64,000 nt of DNA from Nitrososphaerota archaeon (GCA_027887045.1 JAPCJH010000002.1:384723-448722), one strand, 5' to 3'; shown: positions 8,313 to 16,824, counted from the stretch's first letter. Notes: generated by a model from the letters alone, not told the origin. Program-made: numbers and translations.

Positions 8313-8365
8313 CCAGTCCACCCTCGCGCAGAGTTAGGCTCCAAGACGTTCGTTGCGGCCCGAGG

Positions 8366-8734
8366 CTACTTTTTCTTCTTGCTTAGATTCTGTCTAACCC
8401 GAAACTTCACAATCCGGCTGACCAAAGCCAACGGGAGCGGCTTGTCGAACGGGAATTGGACCGACCCTTTGGCTCCCTTGTATGCCGACAATTCCTTCTT
8501 GAACGCCGTGATCGCCGAACCACCACCCGGGTAGAACCCAATATGGCTCTTGAACGCCCCGAAATAGACCAGATATCCGTCTAAGGTAAACGCAGGAATG
8601 CCATAGCTAATCGTTTCCTTAGCATTGGGTGCTGCCTTTCCAATAGTCACGCGCATTTTCTGTAAGAGCTGCTGGACTTCTTTCGGAAAACGATTCACGT
8701 AGTCATCAATATCCTTCGGAATTCTTTTGTCCAT
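8366..8734 (-). CDS. DUF1801 (YdhG-like) protein
   Basis: 122 residues. The pattern IDDYVNRFPKEVQQLLQKMRVTI, then ETISYGIPAFTLDGYLVYFGAFKSHIGFYPGG and a basic Lys-rich end is characteristic of the DUF1801/YdhG family, a small alpha/beta fold of unknown biochemical role, sometimes linked to iron or stress responses. The full family length is present, ending with FRVRQNLSKKKK. It converges with the coiled-coil gene. Start at ATG 8734. Confidence 0.88.
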   Translation of the reverse strand: MDKRIPKDIDDYVNRFPKEVQQLLQKMRVTIGKAAPNAKETISYGIPAFTLDGYLVYFGAFKSHIGFYPGGGSAITAFKKELSAYKGAKGSVQFPFDKPLPLALVSRIVKFRVRQNLSKKKK

Positions 8735-8995
8735 CGCCTGATGCTCTCGCGGGAGGTGTGGCCCGACGGCCTAAATGAATCTGCCACGCTGTAATCCTCC
8801 CACAGACCAATGGCCGGATCCTCGAGCGGCATCTATTGCGTGTCTAACCTATAGTGACTTCTTACGCGAGATTCAATCATTGACGCGGGGAGGGCACAGG
8901 TCATGTCCTGCTTTGGACGGGATACGAACCTAAAGTCGCATGCTCGTCCGGAGAGCCCGCGCTTGAAAGGGCCCAAGCCGCGACGGACAGAATTC
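8735..8995. other. Intergenic region
   Basis: 261 bases between two minus-strand genes. It holds no supportable protein. The segment 8918-9002 read on the minus strand has a tRNA-like end (GGTTCGTATCC) and weak complementarity between TGTCC and GGACA, but fails as a tRNA (see rejected items). Nothing else recognised. Confidence 0.5.
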
Positions 8996-9931
8996 TCAAT
9001 AAATCATCGAGTCGCTGACTGCAAGTTTGCCCTTCGCATTGAGGAAGTAGGGACGGGAACGTCCCTCCGATTTCGCCTTCTGAAGGACGGCAAACTGCGC
9101 GAGGAAGATGAGATAGAAGACGTACTCGAAGGGGTTCGAGCCGAACGGGGGGATTGCCGTCGCATTGAACCCACCATCGTGCAATGAAGTTGCAAGCTTC
9201 TCCCCGATATGAAGAGGGTCGAATGCGCAGAAGATGTTGACAGCGTCATGCTTGCGGAGGGAAAAGAGCGCGGCGTGGTTGAACTCCTCCAGTCTTTCCG
9301 CCTGGGCTCTCGCGCCGAGGAGTTCGTACATCTTAAGGGCAGAGTATTGGCCGATGGGGAAGGCGGCGTTGTTGCCCAGCAAGTAAGTGGTGCCTCGGTC
9401 TGAGAAGAGGAGCTTCTTTGCTTCGCGCCTGGCTTGCGAATTGACCCTGGCGAAGTCGCACTTTGATCGACCGCAGGCCAGCTTCAAAAGAACGAGGAGT
9501 GAAAGCGAGAAAGAAAGCGTCCCGGGGAGCCTCGGGACGTACTCGCAGGGAATGAAGATCACTTCGTCCACAACGTCGGTTATCTTCCCCTTCGCGTTCG
9601 CCGTTATCGCTACTCTCCTTTTCGCAAGCCCCTTGGCGGCTCCTGCGGCTGCGACGTTCGAACTCGTGTTGCCTGACATTGTCACGAAGTATGTTGTCCT
9701 GCCCATCGCGATGTCCCTTGCGGAAATCAACTCGTAAGGATCGAGTGCAAGATGCCTCGTTGAGGAGAGGTGGCTTGCAATACTCGAAGAAGCGTACGAA
9801 TCTCCCGCTCCTACGAATAGTGAACCAGGAGGGGCTCTTGGTAAACTCTCACGGAAGAATGAACCTAGAATCTCTGGTTGTCGGGCGATTTGGTCCTTGA
9901 CGACGGAAAGCGTGACAGGCGGAAAGTTCAC
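8996..9931 (-). CDS. SIS-domain sugar isomerase/GlmS-like protein
   Basis: 311 residues with two sugar-isomerase domains and no glutaminase domain. The first has GAGDSYASSSIASHL and the phosphate-binding TMSGNTSSNVAAA; the second begins around GTTYLLGNNAAFPIGQYSALKMYELLGARAQAERLEEFNHAALFSL, the ending SDSMIY being typical of GlmS-type isomerases. Probably acts on a phosphosugar such as fructose- or glucosamine-6-phosphate, in aminosugar metabolism. Start GTG 9931 lies about 26 bases after a TATA-like GGCTTAAAGCC (about 9953-9963), so leaderless. The same position serves as a divergent boundary to the membrane protein at 10074. Confidence 0.82.
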   Translation of the reverse strand: MNFPPVTLSVVKDQIARQPEILGSFFRESLPRAPPGSLFVGAGDSYASSSIASHLSSTRHLALDPYELISARDIAMGRTTYFVTMSGNTSSNVAAAGAAKGLAKRRVAITANAKGKITDVVDEVIFIPCEYVPRLPGTLSFSLSLLVLLKLACGRSKCDFARVNSQARREAKKLLFSDRGTTYLLGNNAAFPIGQYSALKMYELLGARAQAERLEEFNHAALFSLRKHDAVNIFCAFDPLHIGEKLATSLHDGGFNATAIPPFGSNPFEYVFYLIFLAQFAVLQKAKSEGRSRPYFLNAKGKLAVSDSMIY

Positions 9932-10073
9932 GAAAACGAATCTGACACGTCGGCTTTAAGCCTGCGGAACAACTTCTCGAGGGTAGACACGACCAGCGCT
10001 AGTCCGAGAAAAAAGGAAAGCGATGCCGTAGTTTGGACGTCGAGGAACGAAATGGTCCCTTGGCTGAAACCTT

Positions 10074-10647
10074 ATGAAAAAGGTGCCGGGTCAACCGAAC
10101 CCTACACAGTACCGGAACAATTGGAGTCTTAAATACAAAAAGGGCCCTACCGTCCGCAGAACTGTCTTGGAATGGCAGGTCCTCAAGAACCTGACGCTTG
10201 TGTTCGTAATCCTGTCGATAATCGTGGACGGCATCATCATCGCCTTTGACGGCTACCTGGCCCAGTTCGGTGGACAACCCTTGACAATACTCGAGGGAGT
10301 GGCCGTAGTGTACGTCATTCTGGCGATACTTTTTGTTCGCGAAACCCTCCTGGGGCCTAACCCTCATGCTCTTCCTTTCCGCCCTCTGGCTCTTGGGCCA
10401 ACTCGGCAGCGCGTTTGCGGTCAGTCCGCCAGGCGTGACCTTTCCCCAAGGGTTCACAAGCTACATATTCGGATACGGCGCAATCCCTCCGAACGCAGCT
10501 GTTGGGTGTCCATATGGCTGTCCACCCTTCAGCTATTCCGCCCTCGTCTCAATCATACTCCAGATTCCGGTGATACTCTTCGCTTTCATGGGCAGGAGTG
10601 CCTTTAGGCGGAGTAGGATGCCGAAAGCGGCAGGCCCAACAACCTAA
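10074..10647 (+). pseudogene. Small membrane protein split by a frameshift
   Basis: Two overlapping frames together make one protein of about 190 residues with four hydrophobic helices. Frame 1 starts at ATG 10074 and gives a cytoplasmic N-terminus and two helices (LTLVFVILSIIVDGIIIAF and VAVVYVILAILF); after about 10330 it becomes non-hydrophobic and Arg/Pro-rich. Frame 2, open from before 10333 to 10647, continues with two more helices (LTLMLFLSALWLLGQLGSAFA, YSALVSIILQIPVILFAFMG). The switch falls at the run of five T at 10329-10335, so one base has been lost or misread there. Function unknown; either a sequencing error or a real recent mutation. Confidence 0.65.
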
Positions 10648-10661
10648 GATCTGCCGCCTTC

Positions 10662-10832
10662 CTATTGTTGTTTCTCACCGACGGCTAATCGACGCTCGTC
10701 GGTTCGGTCACTATGTGGACTTCGGCTGCTCCCAAAGACCCTGAACTCCTTCCTTCCCCCGAGCAGGCTGGCGGCGCTCTTCCCGAAACCAGACGAGGCG
10801 CCGGTAATCAGAATTACCTTGTCTTCTAGCAT
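10662..10832 (-). pseudogene. Truncated short-chain dehydrogenase (N-terminal fragment)
   Basis: 56 codons from ATG 10832 reading MLEDKVILITGASSGFGKSAA, the first Rossmann strand and the NAD(P)-binding TGASSGFG of an SDR, then FRVFGSSRSP (second strand). After that the sequence turns random and stops at 10662. The catalytic Ser, Tyr and Lys are all absent, so this is a remnant. It lies 13 bases downstream of the cyclase stop on the same strand. Confidence 0.75.
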
Positions 10833-10845
10833 ATCGTAAGACCAC

Positions 10846-12786
10846 TCAAGACGTCAGCAGCTTGATCTTTTTCTCTATCTCAGCCCATCTGGGGTCTGAC
10901 TGACATTCCTCAAAACCCGGGCTTCCTCGAAGATAAAGGAGGCTCGTGTCGCGAGTTTCCAGTGCCTTCTCAAACAGGCTGAACGCCTCCTCTTTGTCGC
11001 CCAACCTGAACTTGATTAGAGCGACCGCCGCGGGCGAACTGTAACCCCTCTTTTCTGAGAGGGCCTCGTTCATGACCCTGGTCGCGGATTGTTTTTCCCC
11101 CATTTGTGCGTAAATCGATGCAAGCCATAATTTCATGTTGGCTGAACCATTGTCAAGCTCAACCGCCTTCTTCGCTTCTTCCATAGCGTTTTCAAACTTA
11201 CGCAGCTGAACACAAACCAGTGACTTCCAAAAGTGCGGCGCCGCAAAATCCGGGTTCGCTTCGATGACCTTGTCGAGTTGTTCATTGGCCTCGTCATATT
11301 TCCTGAGGTAGAACAGGATCACTCCCCTGTTCATGCCCAAGACGCGCGAAAAGGGATCCAGGCTGCTCGCACGTGCGAAAAACTCATCCGCCTCTTCATA
11401 CCTTCCGAGGAAGGCCTGATTTATCGCGTACCACTGATACGCTGCCACGTAATTGGGTTTTAGTTCAATCGAGCGCTTTAGCTCTCTTTCGGCCCAACTC
11501 AAGTCCCAAGCTTGGCTCAACAGGAGGCCGTGGGATGCGTGCGCCTCTGCAAGAGAGTCGTCGATTTCAAGGGCCCTTGTGACGTTGCGCTTTGCTAGCA
11601 AGCCAGCCTCGGCTGGGTCCATCCAGCTGTAGTCAGACATGATCAGGTAAGCGTCAGCAAGGCCCGAGTATGCAAGCGCGAAGTCGGGGTCGGTCTTGAC
11701 GGCCTCCTCGAAATACTTGATGGCCTTGTTAACTCCGGTTTCTGTTCTCTCGTTCCAATAGTGCCTGCCCTTGAGGTAAAGGGTGTACGCCTCGGGACTC
11801 GTCGTGGGCTTCTTTTCGATGCTCTTCTTCTCCTTTGAGAGCAGCTGAACCTTAAGCGCCTCCGCGACCTGCTCCGCGATGTCGCCCTGTATGGCGAAAA
11901 CGTCCACGAGGTCTCTGTCGTAGCTCTGGGACCAGACGTGCTGATCTCGGTCCGCCTGTATCAGTTGGGCGGTTATCCTCACCCGGTTTCCAGCCTTGCG
12001 GACACTCCCCTCGAGGATCGACCCTGCCCCTAGTTCCTGCGCAATCTGTCCCAAGGAGAGCGCTGAGTCCCTGTACCTCATAATCGAAGTCCTCGAGATT
12101 ACCCTCAGTTCGCCTATCTTCGAAATAGTCGATATCAGCTCCTCGGTCATGCCGTCGGCGAAGTATCTGTCGTTTGGATCGGGACTCATGTTCGCCAGAG
12201 GGAGAACCGCGATGCGGCGTGAGTCGAGGACCTCCTTTTCGAAATTGGACGTTTGTGAAGGCACCACCCTGTAGAGCTCCACGGGGTTCTTGATGTTCTT
12301 AAGCTCACGCGTCCCCAGACTGACCAGCTGGCATTGGACCTTCCCTCGCACCTGATCTACGACTTGTTGAGTCACGCATATCCCGCCCGGTTCGGCAAAC
12401 TGCTCCACGCGCGCAGCCACGTTCACCGCGTCTCCCAGAATGTCCCCACCCGAGTGGACGATGTCGCCGACGTGGATCGCCACCCGAATCGTTACCCGTT
12501 CGTTCTGCCCACGGCCCTCGTTGAACTTCCGCATCTCGCTCTGGGCTTCAAGAGCGCAGTCAACAGCCTCCACGGCACTCGCGAACTCGACAAGGAACGC
12601 GTCGCCAATCGTCTTGACAATGACCCCCTCGTGCTTCGGGAAAATTGCCGTCAGCAATTTGCGGTGCTCCTCGAGAATCCTTAGCGCCGTCTTCTCGTCG
12701 TTCTCGGATATCGAACTGTAGCCGACCACGTCGGTGAACATTATGGCACCGAGCCGTCGCCCGTCCGCTTGTTTGACCTCGCTCAT
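10846..12786 (-). CDS. Class III adenylate cyclase with FlgO/TolB-like domain and TPR repeats
   Basis: 646 residues. Residues 10-165 are a class III nucleotide cyclase domain: metal-binding FTDVVGYS (Asp19) and TIGDAFLVEF (Asp about 63), and the transition-state segment GDAVNVAARVEQ with its Asn and Arg, so it is probably active and makes cAMP. Residues about 190-310 (RRIAVLPLANMSPDPNDRYFADGMTEELI...) match the FlgO/TolB-N-like module common in this architecture, and the rest is about eight TPR repeats. No transmembrane helix, so likely cytosolic. This layout is common in bacteria, suggesting transfer. TATA-like sequence at 12804-12820 fits a leaderless ATG 12786. Confidence 0.9.
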   Translation of the reverse strand: MSEVKQADGRRLGAIMFTDVVGYSSISENDEKTALRILEEHRKLLTAIFPKHEGVIVKTIGDAFLVEFASAVEAVDCALEAQSEMRKFNEGRGQNERVTIRVAIHVGDIVHSGGDILGDAVNVAARVEQFAEPGGICVTQQVVDQVRGKVQCQLVSLGTRELKNIKNPVELYRVVPSQTSNFEKEVLDSRRIAVLPLANMSPDPNDRYFADGMTEELISTISKIGELRVISRTSIMRYRDSALSLGQIAQELGAGSILEGSVRKAGNRVRITAQLIQADRDQHVWSQSYDRDLVDVFAIQGDIAEQVAEALKVQLLSKEKKSIEKKPTTSPEAYTLYLKGRHYWNERTETGVNKAIKYFEEAVKTDPDFALAYSGLADAYLIMSDYSWMDPAEAGLLAKRNVTRALEIDDSLAEAHASHGLLLSQAWDLSWAERELKRSIELKPNYVAAYQWYAINQAFLGRYEEADEFFARASSLDPFSRVLGMNRGVILFYLRKYDEANEQLDKVIEANPDFAAPHFWKSLVCVQLRKFENAMEEAKKAVELDNGSANMKLWLASIYAQMGEKQSATRVMNEALSEKRGYSSPAAVALIKFRLGDKEEAFSLFEKALETRDTSLLYLRGSPGFEECQSDPRWAEIEKKIKLLTS

Positions 12787-12803
12787 TCCTGACGGGCGGA
12801 ACC

Positions 12804-12820
12804 GATAAACGAGGTTAAAC
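12804..12820 (-). promoter_or_regulatory. TATA-like region of the cyclase gene
   Basis: GTTTAAC and GTTTATC on the minus strand, 20-30 bases before ATG 12786. Confidence 0.4.
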
Positions 12821-12925
12821 AGCTTTAGGTTTGAGACAGGTCGAGAACTTGCGTATTGTCCCGCTCTTCTCTGATGGCACGAAGTGTGTAGTATCCTTAA
12901 TTACGTCAGCCAGAAGAATCTCTCC

Positions 12926-13105
12926 ATGCCAAGAATCGAGGTCTATGAGGGCTCTCAGAAGATAGCTGACATCGGACTACCCGAAAAGAAATTCAGTACT
13001 GGCTCGTCTGGATACTGGGCCACACAGAAGGTTGAGATGAATGGTAAGAGGTACCAATGCCAGGTTCAGATGGTAGAGATCGGGAGCAAACAGAAGAAAG
13101 AATAG
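12926..13105 (+). CDS. Small conserved archaeal protein
   Basis: 59 residues from ATG 12926 (MPRIEVYEGSQKI). It reads as a compact beta protein: IEVYEG..KI..I.LP.KKFSTGSSGYWAT.KVE.NGKRYQCQVQMVEIGSK. The pattern looks like a short conserved protein seen in Nitrososphaeria genomes, but I know no function. The frame is open upstream to 12884, yet the TATA-like CCTTAATTAC at 12895-12904 would put transcription start at about the chosen ATG. One Cys and no metal motif. Confidence 0.65.
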   Translation: MPRIEVYEGSQKIADIGLPEKKFSTGSSGYWATQKVEMNGKRYQCQVQMVEIGSKQKKE

Positions 13106-13309
13106 CTTAGATTCTGACCTCGGTAAGTTGGTGACGAAGGAAACCCGTCTTCGTAGTGGCGCATCATCTCGAGGGCAGGAGTCAAACCTGTGAGACGACA
13201 GGGGGAGGAAGGTTTGGCCACCGACGTCTAAGGAGCAAAGATGCGAAAGATCGAGACAGGCAGTACGGTTGCAACCGAACGCGTCTGTGCTTCTTGGTTC
13301 AAACCAGCC
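13106..13309. other. Intergenic region with nested inverted repeats
   Basis: About 200 bases without a gene. GTTGGTG (13127-13133) can pair with CACCGAC (13219-13225) and encloses hairpin ACGAAG/CTTCGT (13134-13139/13149-13154) and a short CAGG/CCTG hairpin (13176-13190). A separate palindrome CGGTTGCAACCG lies near 13266-13277. A small RNA is possible but unsupported by a promoter. Confidence 0.3.
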
Positions 13310-13317
13310 TTAAATAA
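13310..13317 (+). promoter_or_regulatory. TATA box of the GYD gene
   Basis: TTAAATAA, centred 28 bases before ATG 13342, so the transcript probably begins at or next to the start codon. Confidence 0.6.
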
Positions 13318-13341
13318 CGCAAAAGCCAAACACGCATTGAT

Positions 13342-13608
13342 ATGTGGTTCGTATCCCTAGTCAAATTCAGGAAGAAACCAACAAAGGAGACAGTGCAATG
13401 GGCAGACCAGATGTTCAAGAAGGCAGAGGCTTGGGGAGTGAAAACTCACATGGCCCTCTGGACTCTCGGCAGGTATGACGCCGTGAGAATCGGCGAGGCC
13501 CCGGACGTTGCGACGGCGATGAAGACGGCGATCGCTTTCGCAGACCTAGCGGCCGTCGAGACTCTGGTGGCAGTGAGCAGAGACGAAGCAATCAAGCTCC
13601 TAGAGTAA
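13342..13608 (+). CDS. GYD-domain protein
   Basis: 88 residues, the full family length. The features are a first strand MWFVSLVKFRKKP, helix TVQWADQMFKKAEAWGVK, then LWTLGRYDAVRIGEAPDVATAMK; the GRYD motif is the hallmark of the GYD family, a ferredoxin-like dimeric-barrel fold of unknown function found in archaea and soil bacteria. Leaderless from the TATA at 13310-13317. Stands alone. Confidence 0.88.
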   Translation: MWFVSLVKFRKKPTKETVQWADQMFKKAEAWGVKTHMALWTLGRYDAVRIGEAPDVATAMKTAIAFADLAAVETLVAVSRDEAIKLLE

Positions 13609-13800
13609 CAACGGACACCAAACACAAGGAAAGCGCCGGAACAGACCGAGCCGTTCTTAGGTTCCTCCATATTTCGATTTCAGCCACCGCTTTGCTTCCG
13701 ATCTTTTGGAGGAGGTACATCCTGCAGCGTTTCTTACCTGTAATCGGGTTCCTTCAGTCTTTCTAGCTGCCAGGGTTGAATTTTGCTTTGAAGGTGAGGC

Positions 13801-14021
13801 TTATTGCAGCTTCATCTTTCGAAGTAGCTCGACGTACCAGGGGTCCTCCTTCGCCCTCTCAAGGATGGGCAGTTGTTGGTCATGGGTATCGTAGCCGACC
13901 GGACCTCGAACGCCTTGCTCATCCACTCGTAACCGAGGTCCTTATCCCCGAGGACATAGTAGATGGTACTTATGGCCGCGGGGGAAGCGTACCCTTTGTA
14001 CCTATTCGACAGCAGCCCCAT
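13801..14021 (-). pseudogene. Decayed C-terminal end of a cyclase/TPR protein
   Basis: The stretch reads KGYASPAAISTIYYVLGDKDLGYEWMSKAFEVRSATI, matching RGYSSPAAVALIKFRLGDKEEAFSLFEKALETRDTSL near the end of the cyclase at 10846-12786, where the same last TPR unit occurs. The reading frame then shifts by one base near 13880 and continues as LERAKEDPWYVELLRKMKLQ before a TAA at 13801, the expected terminal helix. Everything upstream is missing. It is a remnant of a second cyclase/TPR gene. Confidence 0.75.
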
Positions 14022-14067
14022 CCTAGTCCGAATTCAACACACTCGGTCGTGATGGTGAATCGACGCG

Positions 14068-14901
14068 TCACCCACTTGTGCTGCTCCATGGGCTTGTGAA
14101 GCAAATCGTCGAATTAGAGCCCGACGCCAAACAGTAGGTCTCGACCCTTGAATCTATGTAACTTTTCAACACGGCGGACATTCCCTTGTCGACGAATACA
14201 CCCAGAACCCTCGTGCCGTTCAGCTGGAAGAGGAACACGAGATAGTCTCCCCCGTAAGTTCCATTGTTGATGGGGAACGTGGAGACCGCACGGAAGTAGA
14301 ACGCCGGGCCCACGGATTGCGTAACACTCGCGTTGGAGAGTACTACGCGAATCACGTTCTGCTGGCCCGAATCGTACACGATGGAAGAATTCCTTCCCGG
14401 CAACTGGATTGGCCACGCTCTGACGACGGTGTAATTGGAAGGAGGGATGAACTGAACGGTGACGTTAAGAAGAACGAGCTTCGTATCGCTGACCTCATAC
14501 CCAGTGGTCCAGTTCCCGGCAACGATTTGGTCGCCAGTGATGTTGAGGAGGATAGATACCATGATCGGGGAGGCCGACGTTTCAAAAGGGCCGTTGATCC
14601 CGTAAGAGAAAGCTGTCCTGATGTAGCTCTGCACCGTGGGGGAGCCCAGGGCGGCCTTCGCCACAAGCCCAGGCATCCACCCTCCGGTGGGACTGGCCGT
14701 AGGCAGAGTGATTGCATTGGTCGTTGGGGTGGTCGTGGATTGAAGCCCCGGGTGCGACTGAGTTGTGGTGGTCGACGTTGAGTTTGCGGACGACGAGCCT
14801 GAAAACTCAAAGACAAAATATGTTCCCGCGAGAGCCACTACAATGACGACGGCGACCGCTGAAGCGAGGCTGATGCCCCTCCTCTCTGTTTCGAAATCCA
14901 A
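14068..14901 (-). CDS. Membrane-anchored extracellular protein with Thr/Ser-rich linker
   Basis: 277 residues. A short charged N-terminus, one hydrophobic helix (residues 11-33, SAVAVVIVVALAGTYFVFEF), a Ser/Thr/Pro linker (about 36-72) and a globular outer domain with about ten N-x-S/T sites (NITG, NWTT, NVTV, NYTV, NSS, NAS, NGT), as in N-glycosylated archaeal surface proteins. The domain includes GQQNVIRVVLSNASV and YLVFLFQLNGTRVLGVFVDKG; I recognise no family. TTG 14901 follows a TATA-like CCTAAATCTC near 14928-14937. Its 3' end lies just beside the cyclase remnant. Confidence 0.7.
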   Translation of the reverse strand: MDFETERRGISLASAVAVVIVVALAGTYFVFEFSGSSSANSTSTTTTQSHPGLQSTTTPTTNAITLPTASPTGGWMPGLVAKAALGSPTVQSYIRTAFSYGINGPFETSASPIMVSILLNITGDQIVAGNWTTGYEVSDTKLVLLNVTVQFIPPSNYTVVRAWPIQLPGRNSSIVYDSGQQNVIRVVLSNASVTQSVGPAFYFRAVSTFPINNGTYGGDYLVFLFQLNGTRVLGVFVDKGMSAVLKSYIDSRVETYCLASGSNSTICFTSPWSSTSG

Positions 14902-15156
14902 TTCCGGTTGTACCTCAATCCGCGAATTTGAGATTTAGGTCTATGGTTTAGAACGCGCCCTGCCCTGTGTGCCTGACGAACTTAGAAATGTGTGGGGGCA
15001 ATGGCCCTCGCTCGTTCTCGATCGTCTTACGCTGAGGGCTTTGGGAGCTCTTTCCTCGATGGTGTGCTGTCCCCAAATGGTTTATCTTCCTCGGTCGTCA
15101 TAACCCCAAGGAAAACCAAGCTAGTTCTTTTAACTTGAGGTTCTCAGGGGGATCGT
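14902..15156. other. Intergenic region between divergent genes
   Basis: 255 bases carrying the promoters of the genes on either side. No further gene or clear RNA structure seen. Confidence 0.5.
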
Positions 15157-15393
15157 ATGGCCTCAATTAGGGTTAAGGATGACGGTTCAACGCCGATCGT
15201 AGCGAAGGGTCGTGAATCGCCGTTCAAGCAGGGTGATTTCTACGTGTTTGAGGTCACAGACGAGGAGGCGAAGTACTGGAACAAGCTTCCCCCCGGGAGA
15301 AAGGACGAGATCTGGAAGCTATCGAGGAAAGAGGCCAAGGACGTGCGACAGCTCGTGGAAGCATTCGTCTACAAGCCGCGCCACACGAAATGA
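15157..15393 (+). CDS. Small hypothetical protein
   Basis: 78 residues, charged, with no Cys: MASIRVKDDGSTPIVAKG, then FYVFEVTDEEAKYWNKLPPGRKDEIWKLSRKEAKDV. I recognise no family. Support for a real gene is a T-rich TATA-like element (TTCTTTTAACTT, about 15125-15135) at leaderless distance and GGGGGAT before ATG. Confidence 0.5.
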   Translation: MASIRVKDDGSTPIVAKGRESPFKQGDFYVFEVTDEEAKYWNKLPPGRKDEIWKLSRKEAKDVRQLVEAFVYKPRHTK

Positions 15394-15502
15394 ACCGTAG
15401 GCTCGTGCAGACGACCCCCGAACCTCAAATCGAGATTCCCTGCTTCTAATTGCAGGCTTCCGCCCGGCCCATTTTTAGCGTGGTTTACGCCACTCTAGCC
15501 GC

Positions 15503-15784
15503 TTATCCAAAGAACTCTTTGGGGCTTACAGCAACCTCGTAGCTCTTCGGGATAAAAGGAAGCTTCGCTTTCGCGGTCTCTTCGAACCATATCCTGCCGG
15601 ACTGATTCAACCACTCAAACTTATCGACATGGAATATGTAGAGAAGAGACGCGTCCTGGGGAAAGTAAGGTCCGTCGATCTTTCCGCCGATTTTCCTCTG
15701 AATCTTTGCATTGATCTTTTCTAGCTTCTTGAGGTCCGCCTTAATGTCCTTACCATCATAATCGGCCTTCCAAAGGATGATCAT
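15503..15784 (-). CDS. Small hypothetical protein
   Basis: 93 residues: MIILWKADYDGKDIKADLKKLEKINAKIQRKIGGKIDGPYFPQ, then a mixed alpha/beta part with LLYIFHVDKFEWLNQSGRIWFEETAK. A helical, Lys-rich segment is followed by an aromatic-rich strand region. I do not recognise the family; the compact size and even amino-acid use argue that it is real. Monocistronic, minus strand, converging with the gene at 15157. Confidence 0.55.
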   Translation of the reverse strand: MIILWKADYDGKDIKADLKKLEKINAKIQRKIGGKIDGPYFPQDASLLYIFHVDKFEWLNQSGRIWFEETAKAKLPFIPKSYEVAVSPKEFFG

Positions 15785-16053
15785 AGCCCCACACCGGCTC
15801 CACCATTATTTAGCAGTTAGTTCGAGTCTGCGGAAGCCGTTGCAGAAGGTGACGGGTTCCTGCACCTAGGAATTGCGCAACGGAACCAGAGTGTAGCAGT
15901 TCGATTTGGGGAAGACAAGACTCAAGTGGTGGTGGGGTTTCCTCCTGAGCCCCTCGAGTTGTTCAGTCGAAACTGGATCTTATCTTTTCACTGTCTTTCC
16001 TTCGAACTGCTCAAGCATAGACATATCAAACCGTTAGTCCAGTCTTAGCGGCC
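15785..16053. other. Intergenic region
   Basis: 269 bases between divergent genes. A TATA-like ATATCAAA at about 16022-16029 serves the downstream cupredoxin gene. The rest is not recognised. Confidence 0.45.
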
Positions 16054-16824
16054 GTGGCAGCCGGGGAGAAAAAACGGAGCGTCGTAAGCCGAATTGTTAC
16101 CGTCTCTCAAATCGTCGCTGGGCTCGCGCTTCTCACAGCTGCAGTCATCAACATCCCGTCTGCAGGTCTTGGTCCGTTCGTACTGATAGTTCTGCTCTTC
16201 ACGGCTCTATTCTTCGTCTTCGCATTTGGATCATGGCGTGGGAAGCGATGGGGATACATCGGGGGCATCATTCCAAGCGTAATTGTAAACCTCCTCTTCG
16301 GTAGCCCCACGGACATCCTGTACAACCCGGGCAATACCGAATTCCCGCTTGCTTTCACCTTCTATGTCGCGTCCTTCTTGGCGATCGTTTATGGCGCATA
16401 CGGCTTCTACACTGCCAAACGCACGGCGGTGCCTAGACAGATTTCACGCAATAGTACTCTTGCCCTTGTCATGGCGGGAGTGGCAATCGGAGGCCTGCTA
16501 GTCGGAACCTTTGCAGGCGCAACCCAGACCAGACTCCTATCTGTCCAAGGACAACAAGGAGATATCAAGATCGTCCAGGGAGCCGGGTCTTTGACGACTG
16601 GCGCCTACAGTCCAGGCAACTTTACGGTCAAGGCTGGGTCTACGGTCACATGGTCCAACGGGGATTCCAACGTTCACACCGTGACGAGTACGACAGGCGC
16701 CTTCGATTCCGGCAACATGAACAGCGGAGACACTTACAAGCACACATTCACTCAGCCTGGGACCTACCAGTACATCTGCACAATCCATCCTAACATGAAG
16801 GGAACGATCGTAGTAACTCCGTAG
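16054..16824 (+). CDS. Membrane protein fused to a C-terminal blue-copper (cupredoxin) domain
   Basis: 256 residues, GTG start 16054. Residues 12-155 hold four or five hydrophobic helices with a short loop of Trp, Arg and Lys (SWRGKRWGYIGG), like DUF4293/DoxX-type small membrane proteins. After a linker, residues about 165-256 form a plastocyanin/halocyanin-type domain: GSTVTWSNGDSNVHTVTS supplies one His, and CTIHPNMKG near the end supplies Cys, His and Met of a type 1 copper site. The copper domain would face outside, moving electrons at the membrane surface. Such fusions are known in ammonia-oxidising archaea; here the partner is unknown. Confidence 0.85.
   Translation: MAAGEKKRSVVSRIVTVSQIVAGLALLTAAVINIPSAGLGPFVLIVLLFTALFFVFAFGSWRGKRWGYIGGIIPSVIVNLLFGSPTDILYNPGNTEFPLAFTFYVASFLAIVYGAYGFYTAKRTAVPRQISRNSTLALVMAGVAIGGLLVGTFAGATQTRLLSVQGQQGDIKIVQGAGSLTTGAYSPGNFTVKAGSTVTWSNGDSNVHTVTSTTGAFDSGNMNSGDTYKHTFTQPGTYQYICTIHPNMKGTIVVTP

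Noticed and set aside
8918-9002. tRNA-like segment on the minus strand ending GGTTCGTATCC with TGTCC/GGACA ends
   Set aside because: The T-loop lacks the conserved A58, the T-stem mispairs, the putative anticodon loop lacks U33, and no D-arm fits.
13280-13310. T-arm-like CTTGGTTCAAACCAG before the GYD gene
   Set aside because: The loop is only six bases and no other tRNA arm is present.
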